Source: Cutibacterium sp.
GTDB lineage: Bacteria > Actinomycetota > Actinomycetes > Propionibacteriales > Propionibacteriaceae
Length of the DNA stretch: 64,000 nucleotides
Direction: 5' to 3'
NCBI RefSeq assembly: GCF_030525615.1
Contig: NZ_JAUNEJ010000007.1
Span: forward strand, 30,966-94,965
Both the position numbers and the translations under genes were made by a program. Numbering within the stretch: position 1 is the first letter of the stretch; each line of letters starts with the position of its first letter. Below, piece after piece: positions 29,964 to 37,902 of this stretch. A model generated the notes under the pieces. It saw nothing but the letters and a program-made list of their open reading frames with translations. It searched no databases and was not told where the DNA came from.

Positions 29964-30105
29964 CCTTACAGGCTACCGGCAGCACTTGTCGAGCACATCT
30001 GCCTTCCGCAGGACTCTTGGTCATGTGGCGCGGCATTGTCATCGACCTCGGCAACTTTGTGCCCGTCGACTCCCAAAATGGACCGTGTTCAGGAAGAATG
30101 GACTC

Positions 30106-30528
30106 ATGAGTAATGAGGAGAACCCGATTGCCGAGGTCCCGCAGGACAGCTGCTGGGGCTATCTGGACACCGCAGAGGTTGGCCGTCTGGCCACCAGCGT
30201 CAACGACCAACCTGAGGTCTTCCCTGTCAATTACGTCGTCGACGGACAAAGTGTCGTCTTCCGCACCGCAGCTGGCAGCAAGCTTGAAGACATCGTCGCC
30301 AACAACCGTGTTGCCTTCGAAGCCGACGGCTGGTCCGAAGAGACTGGCTGGTCGGTCGTCGTGCGCGGGATCGCCGAGGTCATCACCGATGAGGCCGAAC
30401 TCGCCCTGTGTGACAAAATGCCCCTGCTCCCGTGGGTGCCGACCATCAAACGTAATTATGTGCGTATCCAGGCCGATGAGATCACCGGACGCACTTTCGC
30501 TTTCGGTCCCGAACCCCAGGACAACTGA
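30106..30528 (+). CDS. Pyridoxamine 5'-phosphate oxidase family flavoprotein
   Basis: 140 residues forming a split-barrel flavin-binding fold: QDSCWGYLDTAEVGRLAT, FPVNYVVDGQSVVFRTAAGSK, WSVVVRGIAEVI. This resembles the short NimA/F420- or FMN-binding members. Role unknown; reductase or flavin-chaperone functions are possible. ATG at 30106 with AGGAAG upstream. The last six codons and stop are duplicated immediately after. Confidence 0.8.
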   Translation: MSNEENPIAEVPQDSCWGYLDTAEVGRLATSVNDQPEVFPVNYVVDGQSVVFRTAAGSKLEDIVANNRVAFEADGWSEETGWSVVVRGIAEVITDEAELALCDKMPLLPWVPTIKRNYVRIQADEITGRTFAFGPEPQDN

Positions 30529-30546
30529 GAACCCCAGGACAACTGA
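30511..30546 (+). repeat. 18-bp tandem duplication over a stop codon
   Basis: GAACCCCAGGACAACTGA occurs twice in a row. The first copy encodes the last residues EPQDN plus stop of the PPOX-family gene; the second is untranslated. Confidence 0.85.
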
Positions 30547-30604
30547 GACCTTTCTCGGGTCATCACTGCCGCCGTTCGTGACGGCCAGCTCAGCCCTGCT
30601 CCAT

Positions 30605-32833
30605 TCAGCCCTGCTCCATGAGATCGCCTTCGGCCAACATCTCTGTTGCCGTGACGACATCAAGCAGCCTGGGGTCCTCGGGATTCTCCCTGACCCACCG
30701 CTCCGCGAGGTCCTTCGACGCGGTGACGATGTCGGCGTGATCGAGAACCCGCAGAAGCCGCAGCGGCGAGGAATACCCCGATTGCGACGATCCGAGCACA
30801 TTGCCCTCGTGGCGCTGGGCCAAATCCAATTCCGCGAGCTGGAATCCGTCGCGAGATGACGCCACAGCAGCCAGCCGCTCACGAGCTGGTGACCCGGGAG
30901 GGGCGGTCGTCACCAACAAGCACAGGCCAGGCAGTTTGCCTCGCCCGATACGTCCACGCAGCTGGTGCAACTGCGAGACGCCGAAACGATCAGCGTCCAT
31001 AATCACCATCATGGTGGCATTGGGGACGTCAACACCGACCTCGATGACCGTGGTGGAGATGAGCACCTGCGACTCTCCGCTAGCAAACCGGTCCATGACG
31101 GCCTTCTTCTCATCGGTGTCCAGCCGGGAATGAAGGGCTTCGATTCGCAGCCCGGAAAGCGGACCGCCGGCCAGCCGGGGAGCAAGCTCCTCGACCGCAG
31201 CCGTCGGCGAGCGACCGCCTTCAACGTCATCGGCATCATCGCTGCTGATACGGGGACACACCACGAAGACCTGATGTCCCGCTACACACTCTTCCCGGAT
31301 ACGTTCCCATGCACGTGTCAGCCAGGAACGGTGGGCAGGCAGGTCGACGACGGTGGTCTGGATGTCGGCGCGTCCCGACGGTAATTCCCGCAAGGTGGAT
31401 ACTTCCAGATCACCGAAGACCGTCATGGCAACAGTGCGAGGAATCGGGGTTGCAGTGAGGACAAGCTCGTGAGGCCGAGCACCATCGCCTGTTGTCAACA
31501 CACTGCGCTGCTCGACGCCGAAGCGGTGCTGCTCGTCGACGACGACCAGACCAATGGTGTTGTAGACGACTCTTCCTGACAGCAGGGCATGGGTTCCGAT
31601 GATGATTCCCGCCGCTCCTGAAGCGATGTCAGCCAGAGCGGCTCGGGTTCCGGCTGTCTTCATCGAGCCGGTCAGCAGGGCAACCCCGGTGGAGTTTTCC
31701 GGAGCGTCCAGACCATCACCGGAGGCAAGCTCCCCCAGCATTGCAGTGATAGTGGCGTAATGCTGCTGTGCAAGCACCTCAGTCGGTGCCAGAAGGACGG
31801 CTTGATAGCCGGCGTCAACCACTTGGAGCATGGCTCTCAAAGCGACGAAGGTCTTGCCGGAACCGACCTCTCCCTGCAGCAGCCGGTGCATGGGGTGATC
31901 GGAGGACAAGTCGTCGTCGATAACCCGGCTGATCTCGTCCTGGCCTGCTGTTGGGGTAAACGGAAGTCTCGACTCGAAAGCTGCCAGCAGGCCGTTATCA
32001 CGACGCCGACACGCCGGAGCGTCATGACTGTCGGCGCTGCGCCGTCGCACCGCCATCGTCACCTGGGTGGAGATGGCCTCTTCCCACACCAGCCGCTGGG
32101 CGCCACGATGGGCTTCGGCTACCGAATGCGGGTGATGGATCGCGTGATAGGCCTGCCACAAACTCGGCAGATCAGCTTCTTGCCGAATCCATTCCGGCAG
32201 GGTGTCTTCGAGTTCAGGGGTGGAGTCCAGGAGCATTGACTCCACCGAGGCGATCTCCCACGTGCGCAGCTTCGACGTCTGCGGGTACAAACCGAGCAGG
32301 CCGTGACGCTGTACCTGGGCGGCCATCACCTTGCCCTCCTCGCGGCCTGCCACCACCTTGCCGTTACGGTCAATCATGACGAAATCAGGGTGGACAAGCT
32401 GAGGATTGCCCCGGAACTCCCCCACTTTGCCGACGAAAATGCCGTGGGTATGAGCCGAGAAGATGCGTTGCCAATACGAGACGATATGGGGTCTGCCGAA
32501 AAAAACCACCGGGAGCCGCGCGTTGCCGTCGGACAGCATGACCTCAAGTCGCTGGCGTGGTCGTCGTTCCCGGCCAGTGACAGTTTTGTTGGTGTGAACC
32601 TCCAGCCCAACGACATCGGCTACCAAGGCAACCTCAGTATCAACGACGAGGTGAGACAGATCAGTGGTCTCTGTTCCCGTCAGATAGCGGCGAGGCAGAT
32701 GGCCAAGAGCGTCACCGACAGTCTCGACGTGCAGCGCAGAGAAAGCCTTGGCTGTCTTGGCACCCACCGCCTCGGCCAACGGACGATGAAGTTCCTGCTG
32801 AGTGCGGGTATGCCACCTGGTCACTGCGTTCAC
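30605..32833 (-). CDS. recG: ATP-dependent DNA helicase RecG
   Basis: 742 residues. Remodels stalled forks and Holliday junctions. N-terminal wedge domain (PRRYLTGTETTDLSHL), then helicase motifs GEVGSGKTFVALRA near 340, VVVDEQHRFGVEQR, LTATPIPRTVAMT, and QLRGRIGRGKLPG. GTG start at 32833. Convergent with the PPOX gene. Confidence 0.97.
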   Translation of the reverse strand: MNAVTRWHTRTQQELHRPLAEAVGAKTAKAFSALHVETVGDALGHLPRRYLTGTETTDLSHLVVDTEVALVADVVGLEVHTNKTVTGRERRPRQRLEVMLSDGNARLPVVFFGRPHIVSYWQRIFSAHTHGIFVGKVGEFRGNPQLVHPDFVMIDRNGKVVAGREEGKVMAAQVQRHGLLGLYPQTSKLRTWEIASVESMLLDSTPELEDTLPEWIRQEADLPSLWQAYHAIHHPHSVAEAHRGAQRLVWEEAISTQVTMAVRRRSADSHDAPACRRRDNGLLAAFESRLPFTPTAGQDEISRVIDDDLSSDHPMHRLLQGEVGSGKTFVALRAMLQVVDAGYQAVLLAPTEVLAQQHYATITAMLGELASGDGLDAPENSTGVALLTGSMKTAGTRAALADIASGAAGIIIGTHALLSGRVVYNTIGLVVVDEQHRFGVEQRSVLTTGDGARPHELVLTATPIPRTVAMTVFGDLEVSTLRELPSGRADIQTTVVDLPAHRSWLTRAWERIREECVAGHQVFVVCPRISSDDADDVEGGRSPTAAVEELAPRLAGGPLSGLRIEALHSRLDTDEKKAVMDRFASGESQVLISTTVIEVGVDVPNATMMVIMDADRFGVSQLHQLRGRIGRGKLPGLCLLVTTAPPGSPARERLAAVASSRDGFQLAELDLAQRHEGNVLGSSQSGYSSPLRLLRVLDHADIVTASKDLAERWVRENPEDPRLLDVVTATEMLAEGDLMEQG

Positions 32834-32904
32834 GTGGCCACCGTACCGGTCGGCAATGACATCTACACCGACGGCTGCCGCAGCTCGCGCCTATAAAGAC
32901 AAAG

Positions 32905-32924
32905 AACCCGCCATACGGCGGGTT
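32905..32924 (-). terminator. Rho-independent terminator after rpmB
   Basis: Perfect stem AACCCGCC / GGCGGGTT with a four-base loop, followed on the minus strand by CTTTGTCTTT. It lies 20 bases beyond the rpmB stop. Confidence 0.8.
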
Positions 32925-32943
32925 TCATCGTCGAACGTGCTGT

Positions 32944-33129
32944 TCAGCGGCTGACGCGGCCAGCCTTAATACACGAGGTGCACACGTTCAAGCGCTTGTG
33001 CGTGCCGTTTTCGACGACACGGACGCGCTGGATGTTCGGGCTCCACCGGCGATTGGTCTTCTTCTTCGACCAGGGGACGTTGTGTCCGAAACTGGGGCGC
33101 TTGGCGCAGATGTCACACACAGCAGCCAC
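32944..33129 (-). CDS. rpmB: 50S ribosomal protein L28
   Basis: 61 residues starting MAAVCDICAKRPSFGHNV and containing a second cysteine pair in CTSCIKAGRVSR, so this is the zinc-binding (C+) form. Own promoter and terminator; monocistronic. Confidence 0.97.
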   Translation of the reverse strand: MAAVCDICAKRPSFGHNVPWSKKKTNRRWSPNIQRVRVVENGTHKRLNVCTSCIKAGRVSR

Positions 33130-33214
33130 TGGGAGATCTCCTGTTCAGGGCCGGGCGCATGAGGCACCCGACACAATCGTTGGGTTCGGGGAGTTCCTTC
33201 AGGAACTGGACAAG

Positions 33215-33242
33215 ACTATACGGTTTGGCGCCCGTAACCCAA
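33215..33242 (-). promoter_or_regulatory. Putative rpmB promoter
   Basis: On the minus strand TTGGGT and TATAGT are 16 bases apart. A small hairpin CAGTTCC / GGAACTC follows in the leader near 33190-33208. Confidence 0.42.
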
Positions 33243-33415
33243 ATCGCCGCGTTGACTCATCCTGAATGCCCGCGTGGAGTGCTTCATTGACTCATCTCAA
33301 TGTGCCTGCGTGAGCCAGAGTACGTGGATGGAGTTGAAGTTGACTCAACCTCAAGCGGCTCGTCGCACTTGAGGGTATAGGGGTTGACGCCGCAGCGATC
33401 AACACCCGTCCTCTC

Positions 33416-33518
33416 GTGCAGTTGCGCCAGGTCTGCACAGCTGCGCCACTTCTCCACGGTCGGCTCTGACAACCATCGATAACCTGCGCCACCATTGCAC
33501 ACCTGCGCCCACCATTGG
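33416..33518. repeat. Cluster of TGCGCC-containing repeats
   Basis: Variants of GTGCA..TGCGCC occur at 33416-33428, 33434-33447, 33482-33497 and 33501-33518; the last two share a CCACCATTG-like tail. The 13-mer GTGCAGTTGCGCC recurs exactly at 51061-51073. The rest of 33243-33646 has three TTGACTCA copies and no credible gene. Confidence 0.5.
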
Positions 33519-33646
33519 CACCCGCATCTGTGAAGAGCCTCTTGGGCGGAGCAAAGAAGGGTGCTTCCCGCAGCCCGCTCTGAGTGGGCGCGGACACAAG
33601 CGCGCATGCTATATTTCCCCAGTCGCATTAGCTAGTCGGTGGGATT

Positions 33647-34060
33647 ATGCGCTTTTTGCTAAACGTCATCTGGGTACTTTTCGCTGGCTTCGGGCTATTT
33701 CTCGAGTATCTTTTAGCTGGAGGCGTCGCCTTCATCTTCATCATTACGATCCCGGCAGCCATTCCTTGCTGGCGCATCGCCGGATTCGTTCTCTGGCCTT
33801 TCGGTCGAGCAGTTGTCGCGAAGCCGAACGCAGGTGCAGGATCGACCGTCATGAACGTCGTCTGGTTCTTCGTCGCTGGCCTCTGGCTCGCTATCGGCCA
33901 CGTCGTTACCGCGTTCATCCAGGCCATCACCATCATCGGTATCCCACTCGCCATCGCCAACCTGAAGCTCATTCCGATCACGTGTTTCCCCTTCGGAAAG
34001 ATGGTCGTGAGCAACCGCGAGATCGCTCATTACTCCTCAGTTTATTCACGCGGTTTGTGA
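33647..34060 (+). CDS. YccF-domain inner membrane protein
   Basis: 137 residues with two repeated halves, each a long hydrophobic stretch followed by a WPFGR / FPFGK type loop (GFVLWPFGRAVVAKP, ITCFPFGKMVVSN), the YccF (DUF307) pattern. ATG at 33647. No partner genes nearby and no known function. Confidence 0.85.
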   Translation: MRFLLNVIWVLFAGFGLFLEYLLAGGVAFIFIITIPAAIPCWRIAGFVLWPFGRAVVAKPNAGAGSTVMNVVWFFVAGLWLAIGHVVTAFIQAITIIGIPLAIANLKLIPITCFPFGKMVVSNREIAHYSSVYSRGL

Positions 34061-34238
34061 CAAATGGGGACGCGGCATAAGCAAGTTACGTTTCCTGTGT
34101 TGGTGGTTAAGCGTCGTGCTTGCTCTTCCTCTTTAATGCCATTGACGACGATCTCTCAAGTATCGCCCTAAGCTCGGGTTCATCCTCCTCACCTACTGCA
34201 GTCGACTACGCCAGCACCGCGATGGCTTGCGGATCGGC

Positions 34239-34393
34239 CTAAACCGGCTCTTCATAAACAATGGTGTAGGTAGCGCTGTCTCTGTTATTCGCGTAGTGGC
34301 CGAAGGTCTTCACTGCTACCCAGATAGGCGTGTACGCATAGACCTCGATACTGTAGCCTTACCGGTTCTGATCTCATTGCGGTAGTGAGGCAT
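34239..34393 (-). pseudogene. Decayed small gene with intact ribosome site
   Basis: ATG at 34393 preceded by AAGGAGG starts MPHYRNEIRTG; a one-base shift then continues as YSIEVYAYTPIWVAVKTFG and ends EEPV with a stop at 34239. A good ribosome site plus a coherent peptide across the shift suggests a lost small gene, perhaps phage-derived. No family recognised. 34061-34238 shows nothing. Confidence 0.4.
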
Positions 34394-34606
34394 AGGGGCC
34401 TCCTTGCTTTGATCCAGATTCGACAGCGCGTGCTCTTCGACACGTTCGTCACCAGGGCGAGGCATGAATCCCTTAGAACACGAACGGCCTCGGTCATTTG
34501 TGACGATGTCTCTTACGGGACGAGAGGCCTGACCGAGGACCTACCACAGTTCACCTTACGCCAGGGCGGCGACACCGGGGATGGCGCTGTGCTTGCCGGG
34601 GAGACG

Positions 34607-34999
34607 ATGCCTGAACCGTCTGAGTACCTGTCCGAGGTTCAGCGCGACGGCAAACCGCTGGGCGCTGACATCGTCTACCGGGAAACCTGGCAGTGGCTTG
34701 ATTAGCGGGGCTGTTGGCAGTTTGTGACACCGCGCCTGATTGAGGCGTATGCGCAGGCGTTTGCCCGCTATGTGCAGTGTGAGCAGGCGATCTCCAAGCT
34801 CGGTCTCCTCGGTAAGCACCCGACCACTGGGCCTGCGATCGCCAGCCCGTTCGTGGCAATGAGCCAGAGTTTCGGTAAGCAGGCGAATGTGTATTGGTAT
34901 GAGATTTACGAGATCGTGCGCGCCACCTGCACCATCGACTACGCGGGCACTACCCCTAGTGATGAGGTGATGGAGCAGCTGCTGGAGGCCCGCTCCTAA
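34607..34999 (+). pseudogene. Phage terminase small subunit (P27-like), nonsense-interrupted
   Basis: From MPEPSEYLSEVQRDGKP the frame meets TAG at 34703-34705, then continues in the same frame through the best-preserved part (YVQCEQAISKLGLLGKHPTTG, ASPFVAMSQSFGKQAN, EVMEQLLEARS). This looks like P27-family small terminase, which recognises phage DNA for packaging. Only a fragment of a DNA-packaging module, since no large terminase or portal is present. Confidence 0.65.
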
Positions 35000-35086
35000 C
35001 CGTCTTTCTTGATCTTGGCGTCCATCCCCAAACGTGGGGTGGGCGCGTTCTTGTTCCCTCTGTGTTTCGTGGAAGCGAGTGTGCTT

Positions 35087-36162
35087 ATGTGTTCGACTCG
35101 TACTGCCGAGTCTGTGTGCGCTGGCCATCCGGACAAGTTGGCCGATCAGATCGCCGACCAGATCCTCGACGACATCCTCTACGACGACAAGGCCGCCCGG
35201 GTGGCGGTGGAGGTGATGGCAGCCGGTCGGCGGATCATCGTCACCGGCGAAATCACCACCGATCACCGCCCCCGCATTCGGGAGTCTGTGCGAACCGCCC
35301 TCGCGCGTGCCGGATACAGTCCGCTCGGGTTCCTGATCTACGTGTGGACGCGCCGCCAATCCGGCGACATCAGCGCCGGAGTTACCACCTCGCTGGAGGC
35401 ACGCGGTGGTGATAGTTCGGCGTTCGCCTTGCAGGGGGCTGGCGATCAGGGCGCCGTCTACGGCTACGCCACGCTGAGACCCCTGAACGCCTCCCGCTCG
35501 TCCTGGCACATCGCGGTGGAGACGGTGATCGTCTCGGTGCAGCACGACGCCGGGAAGGATCTGGAGGCGCTGACCCGTGAGGTCGAGTCGCTGGTCGTCG
35601 GTCCGGCCTGCCAGACCTACCTACCCGTAGACGAGCACACCGAAATTCTTGTGAATCCGTCGGGAAGGTTCGTTGAAGGCGGGCCGCGAGCCAGTACCGG
35701 GCTGACGGGCCGGAAGCTCATGGTCGACACCTACGGCGGGCTCGGGTCTCATGCTGGGGGCGCGTTCCCCGGCAAAGACCCCTCCAAGGTCGACCGGTCA
35801 GCGGCCTACATGGCTCGCCTGATCGCTCGTACGATCGTTGACGCCGGGCTGGCCGCTGAGTGTGCGAGGTGGCCATCAGTTATGCGATTGGGAAGGCTGA
35901 TCCGGTCGCCTTCAGTGTGGACACGCTCGGCACCGGAGAATACGCCGACCCGATCCTCACCAAGGCTGCCCGGGACGTGTTCGTGCTACGGCCGGCGAAG
36001 ATCATCGACGCCCTCAACCTGCGCACACCCCGCTACCGGGATCTGGCGGTCTACGGGCACATAGGCCGGGATTACCCGCTTTGGGAACACACCTGGCGTT
36101 TTGATCGCGACCTGCAGAAGGCGGTGGAAACGCATGCGCATCGAGCAGCTATCCATCGCTAA
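35087..36162 (+). pseudogene. metK: Phage-type S-adenosylmethionine synthetase, decayed
   Basis: Starts MCSTRTAESVCAGHPDKLAD (ATP/Met site), then SVQHDAGKDLEAL and DTYGGLGSHAGGAFPGKDPSKVDRSAAY (metal/phosphate motif), unmistakably MetK. Two lesions: about 40-50 residues appear missing after QGAVYGYAT, and near 35860 the frame shifts so that CEVAISYAIGKADP and the C-terminus ending WRFDRDLQK lie in another frame. Phage and ICE metK copies often sit between terminase and methylase genes, as here. Confidence 0.85.
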
Positions 36163-36186
36163 CCTCACGCCCGCTGACTCCATCAT
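36132..36186 (+). pseudogene. First codons of a truncated ParB/methylase-like phage gene
   Basis: ATG at 36132 overlaps the metK remnant and gives MRIEQLSIANLTPADS, which looks like the start of ParB-domain DNA methylases found after metK in phages. The likeness stops at about 36186, 12 bases before the permease stop, so a recombination junction is likely here. Confidence 0.4.
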
Positions 36187-36198
36187 CGACTGTCTGCC

Positions 36199-37005
36199 TC
36201 ACAGCGCCATGATATTCACCGTCAGAACATAAACGGCTACGACAGCCAAGAGAACTGAAAACGCTATCGTTAGCAGCGAATCCCGGAAGCGTTTCGTTAC
36301 TGTCCCCCCAACAAGCCCACCAACCATCGATGCTATTGCAAAAGGTAAAACTACCGACAAATCAATATGTACATCGGTACCGATCCGCCCTAACAAGCCA
36401 GAAACGGAAGATATAATCATAACTAGCAGCGAAGTGGAAGAAGCTTCTCTCATGGTAAAACCAAGCACAAGCACAAGCATTGGTACAATGGCGAATCCGC
36501 CGCCTACACCAAAAAAACCAGTGAGTATGCCGATACACGTAGCTGCGAGGATGATTGCTACTATGCCCCGACGTCGAGTTGGGCCCGTATCGACAGCACC
36601 CGATTGAGGTTCCGAATGCTGCTTACGCTCAGCTAGTAAGTCTTTACGACCACGCTTGGCCATGATTATCGCAACAACAACAAGCAACACCCCAAAAATG
36701 AGCATCACCATTACTTCGGGCACCAGCACCGAAACTCGTGCGCCAATCAGCGCGCCCACCACCGAGATCAATCCAAAAAGAGAACCGTCACGCCAATTAA
36801 TTGTCCCTTGGCGCAATCGCGGTATGAGAGAAACAACCGATGTAAGCCCAACAATCACAAGCGATCCAGCCGCAGCATCGTGAGCGTCTTGCCCCAACAG
36901 ATAAACGAGCACCGGCACTGAAAGGATGCCCCCACCGGCGCCAAGCAGGCCCACAACTACGCCAATTACCAGACCTACGAGGATCGCATCAATTATTACT
37001 TCCAT
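36199..37005 (-). CDS. TSUP-family permease (TauE/SafE)
   Basis: 268 residues with about eight spans and the two internally repeated TSUP signatures: GLLGAGGGILSVPVLVYLLG near residue 20 and GFFGVGGGFAIVPMLVLVLG near 165. Exports or imports small organosulfur or sulfite-type anions in characterised members. ATG at 37005. AT-richer than core genes and wedged between phage and IS remnants, so likely acquired. Confidence 0.88.
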   Translation of the reverse strand: MEVIIDAILVGLVIGVVVGLLGAGGGILSVPVLVYLLGQDAHDAAAGSLVIVGLTSVVSLIPRLRQGTINWRDGSLFGLISVVGALIGARVSVLVPEVMVMLIFGVLLVVVAIIMAKRGRKDLLAERKQHSEPQSGAVDTGPTRRRGIVAIILAATCIGILTGFFGVGGGFAIVPMLVLVLGFTMREASSTSLLVMIISSVSGLLGRIGTDVHIDLSVVLPFAIASMVGGLVGGTVTKRFRDSLLTIAFSVLLAVVAVYVLTVNIMAL

Positions 37006-37124
37006 CAGTGTCGAACTCCATTTCCGTTCCTATACGCTTCAAGCAAGACCTGGCGTGGGCTAGGAATTTGATCCAGTCAACTTGAGAATTGACGGTGTTC
37101 TTTTTTTCCATTGTTTAGCATACT

Positions 37125-37360
37125 CGTTGAGGCTGGGCAGCCCAGTATCGAGCGGGGGCGGTGGATGTTGTAACGGTTGAACCACTGGCCAACCAGAACC
37201 CTGACGTGAGCTAGATGCTCGAAACAGTTGTCTGCCAAGAACTCATCGCACAATCAGTTACGAAAGCAGTTACGAAAGAACTCAACATACCCGTTATGCC
37301 ACGGCCCTCCCTGCGTGATGAATGCCTGGATCGTCTCATCCTCACCAGCCCAACCCTGAA
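37125..37360 (-). pseudogene. IS3-family transposase 3' fragment
   Basis: The minus strand reads QAFITQGGPWHNGYVEFFRN, then after a stop and frame disruption VGQWFNRYNIHRPRSILGC. This is the end of an OrfB integrase domain of IS3 type (GSPWQNGYVESFN ... HYNTVRPHSSLG in intact members). Multiple stops; not functional. Confidence 0.7.
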
Positions 37361-37840
37361 GCTTATCAGCTATCAATCCCGGCACCTTATCCATCCACGC
37401 CCGCCGTGCTCAAAAACTGCTAGGCCGATCACCTCGACCACACAGATTCGGTCTTCAGGCAGGTCTCACCTGGGGGCCGCCTGCTGCCGCGTGTATTCAT
37501 GACAAACCTTGATGGTCTAAGCGTGGCGAGTCCAGTCGCACTCGAAGTTCAACGCCTACACATCAGCAGGGTGACCTCTCCCTTTACCGCTGACGCGTCC
37601 CTGGCGTCTCCCACACCCATGCATGCCTTCTGGGGCGGTCTCGCGAGCCACAGTGTCGCGCTGAGCAAAGATCCACGCCCTGCGGCATCCCCTGATCCGC
37701 AAACTCATTCATCCATGCTCTTAGCCCTTGGTATTTGTCAGCCTGTCGCCCCGAGCGCTCGACCATCTGTGGCCACACCCCAACTCCATCCAACCGGTGA
37801 GTGTCCTCTCGTTGAGTGTCCTCTCGTCAAGCCACCCGGC
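37361..37840. other. Decayed region, no intact gene
   Basis: Possible further IS debris on the minus strand, with many stops. Near 37797-37828 GAGTGTCCTCTCGT is tandemly repeated. No credible open gene before the methyltransferase promoter. Confidence 0.4.
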
Positions 37841-37869
37841 TTGCCCCCATGACATACATTATCTAGGAT
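37841..37869 (+). promoter_or_regulatory. Putative promoter of the R-M operon
   Basis: TTGCCC (37841-37846) and TAGGAT (37864-37869) are 17 bases apart, about 34 bases before the methyltransferase ATG. No controller-protein gene or C-box-like repeat is evident. Confidence 0.42.
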
Positions 37870-37902
37870 GCCCTCAGCCATGATTAGACGGAGACCTTGG
37901 GA

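Noticed and set aside
33284..33628. 114-aa minus-strand frame upstream of rpmB
   Set aside because: Low-quality sequence made of the TGCGCC repeats, no ribosome site, no family likeness.
35009..35086. N-terminal extension of metK from the TTG-type start at 35009
   Set aside because: The family N-terminus begins at MCSTRTAES (35087); the upstream residues do not resemble MetK.
37499..37852. 117-aa plus-strand frame before the methyltransferase
   Set aside because: No ribosome site, overlaps the putative promoter region and repeated GTGTCCTCTC; likely IS debris.
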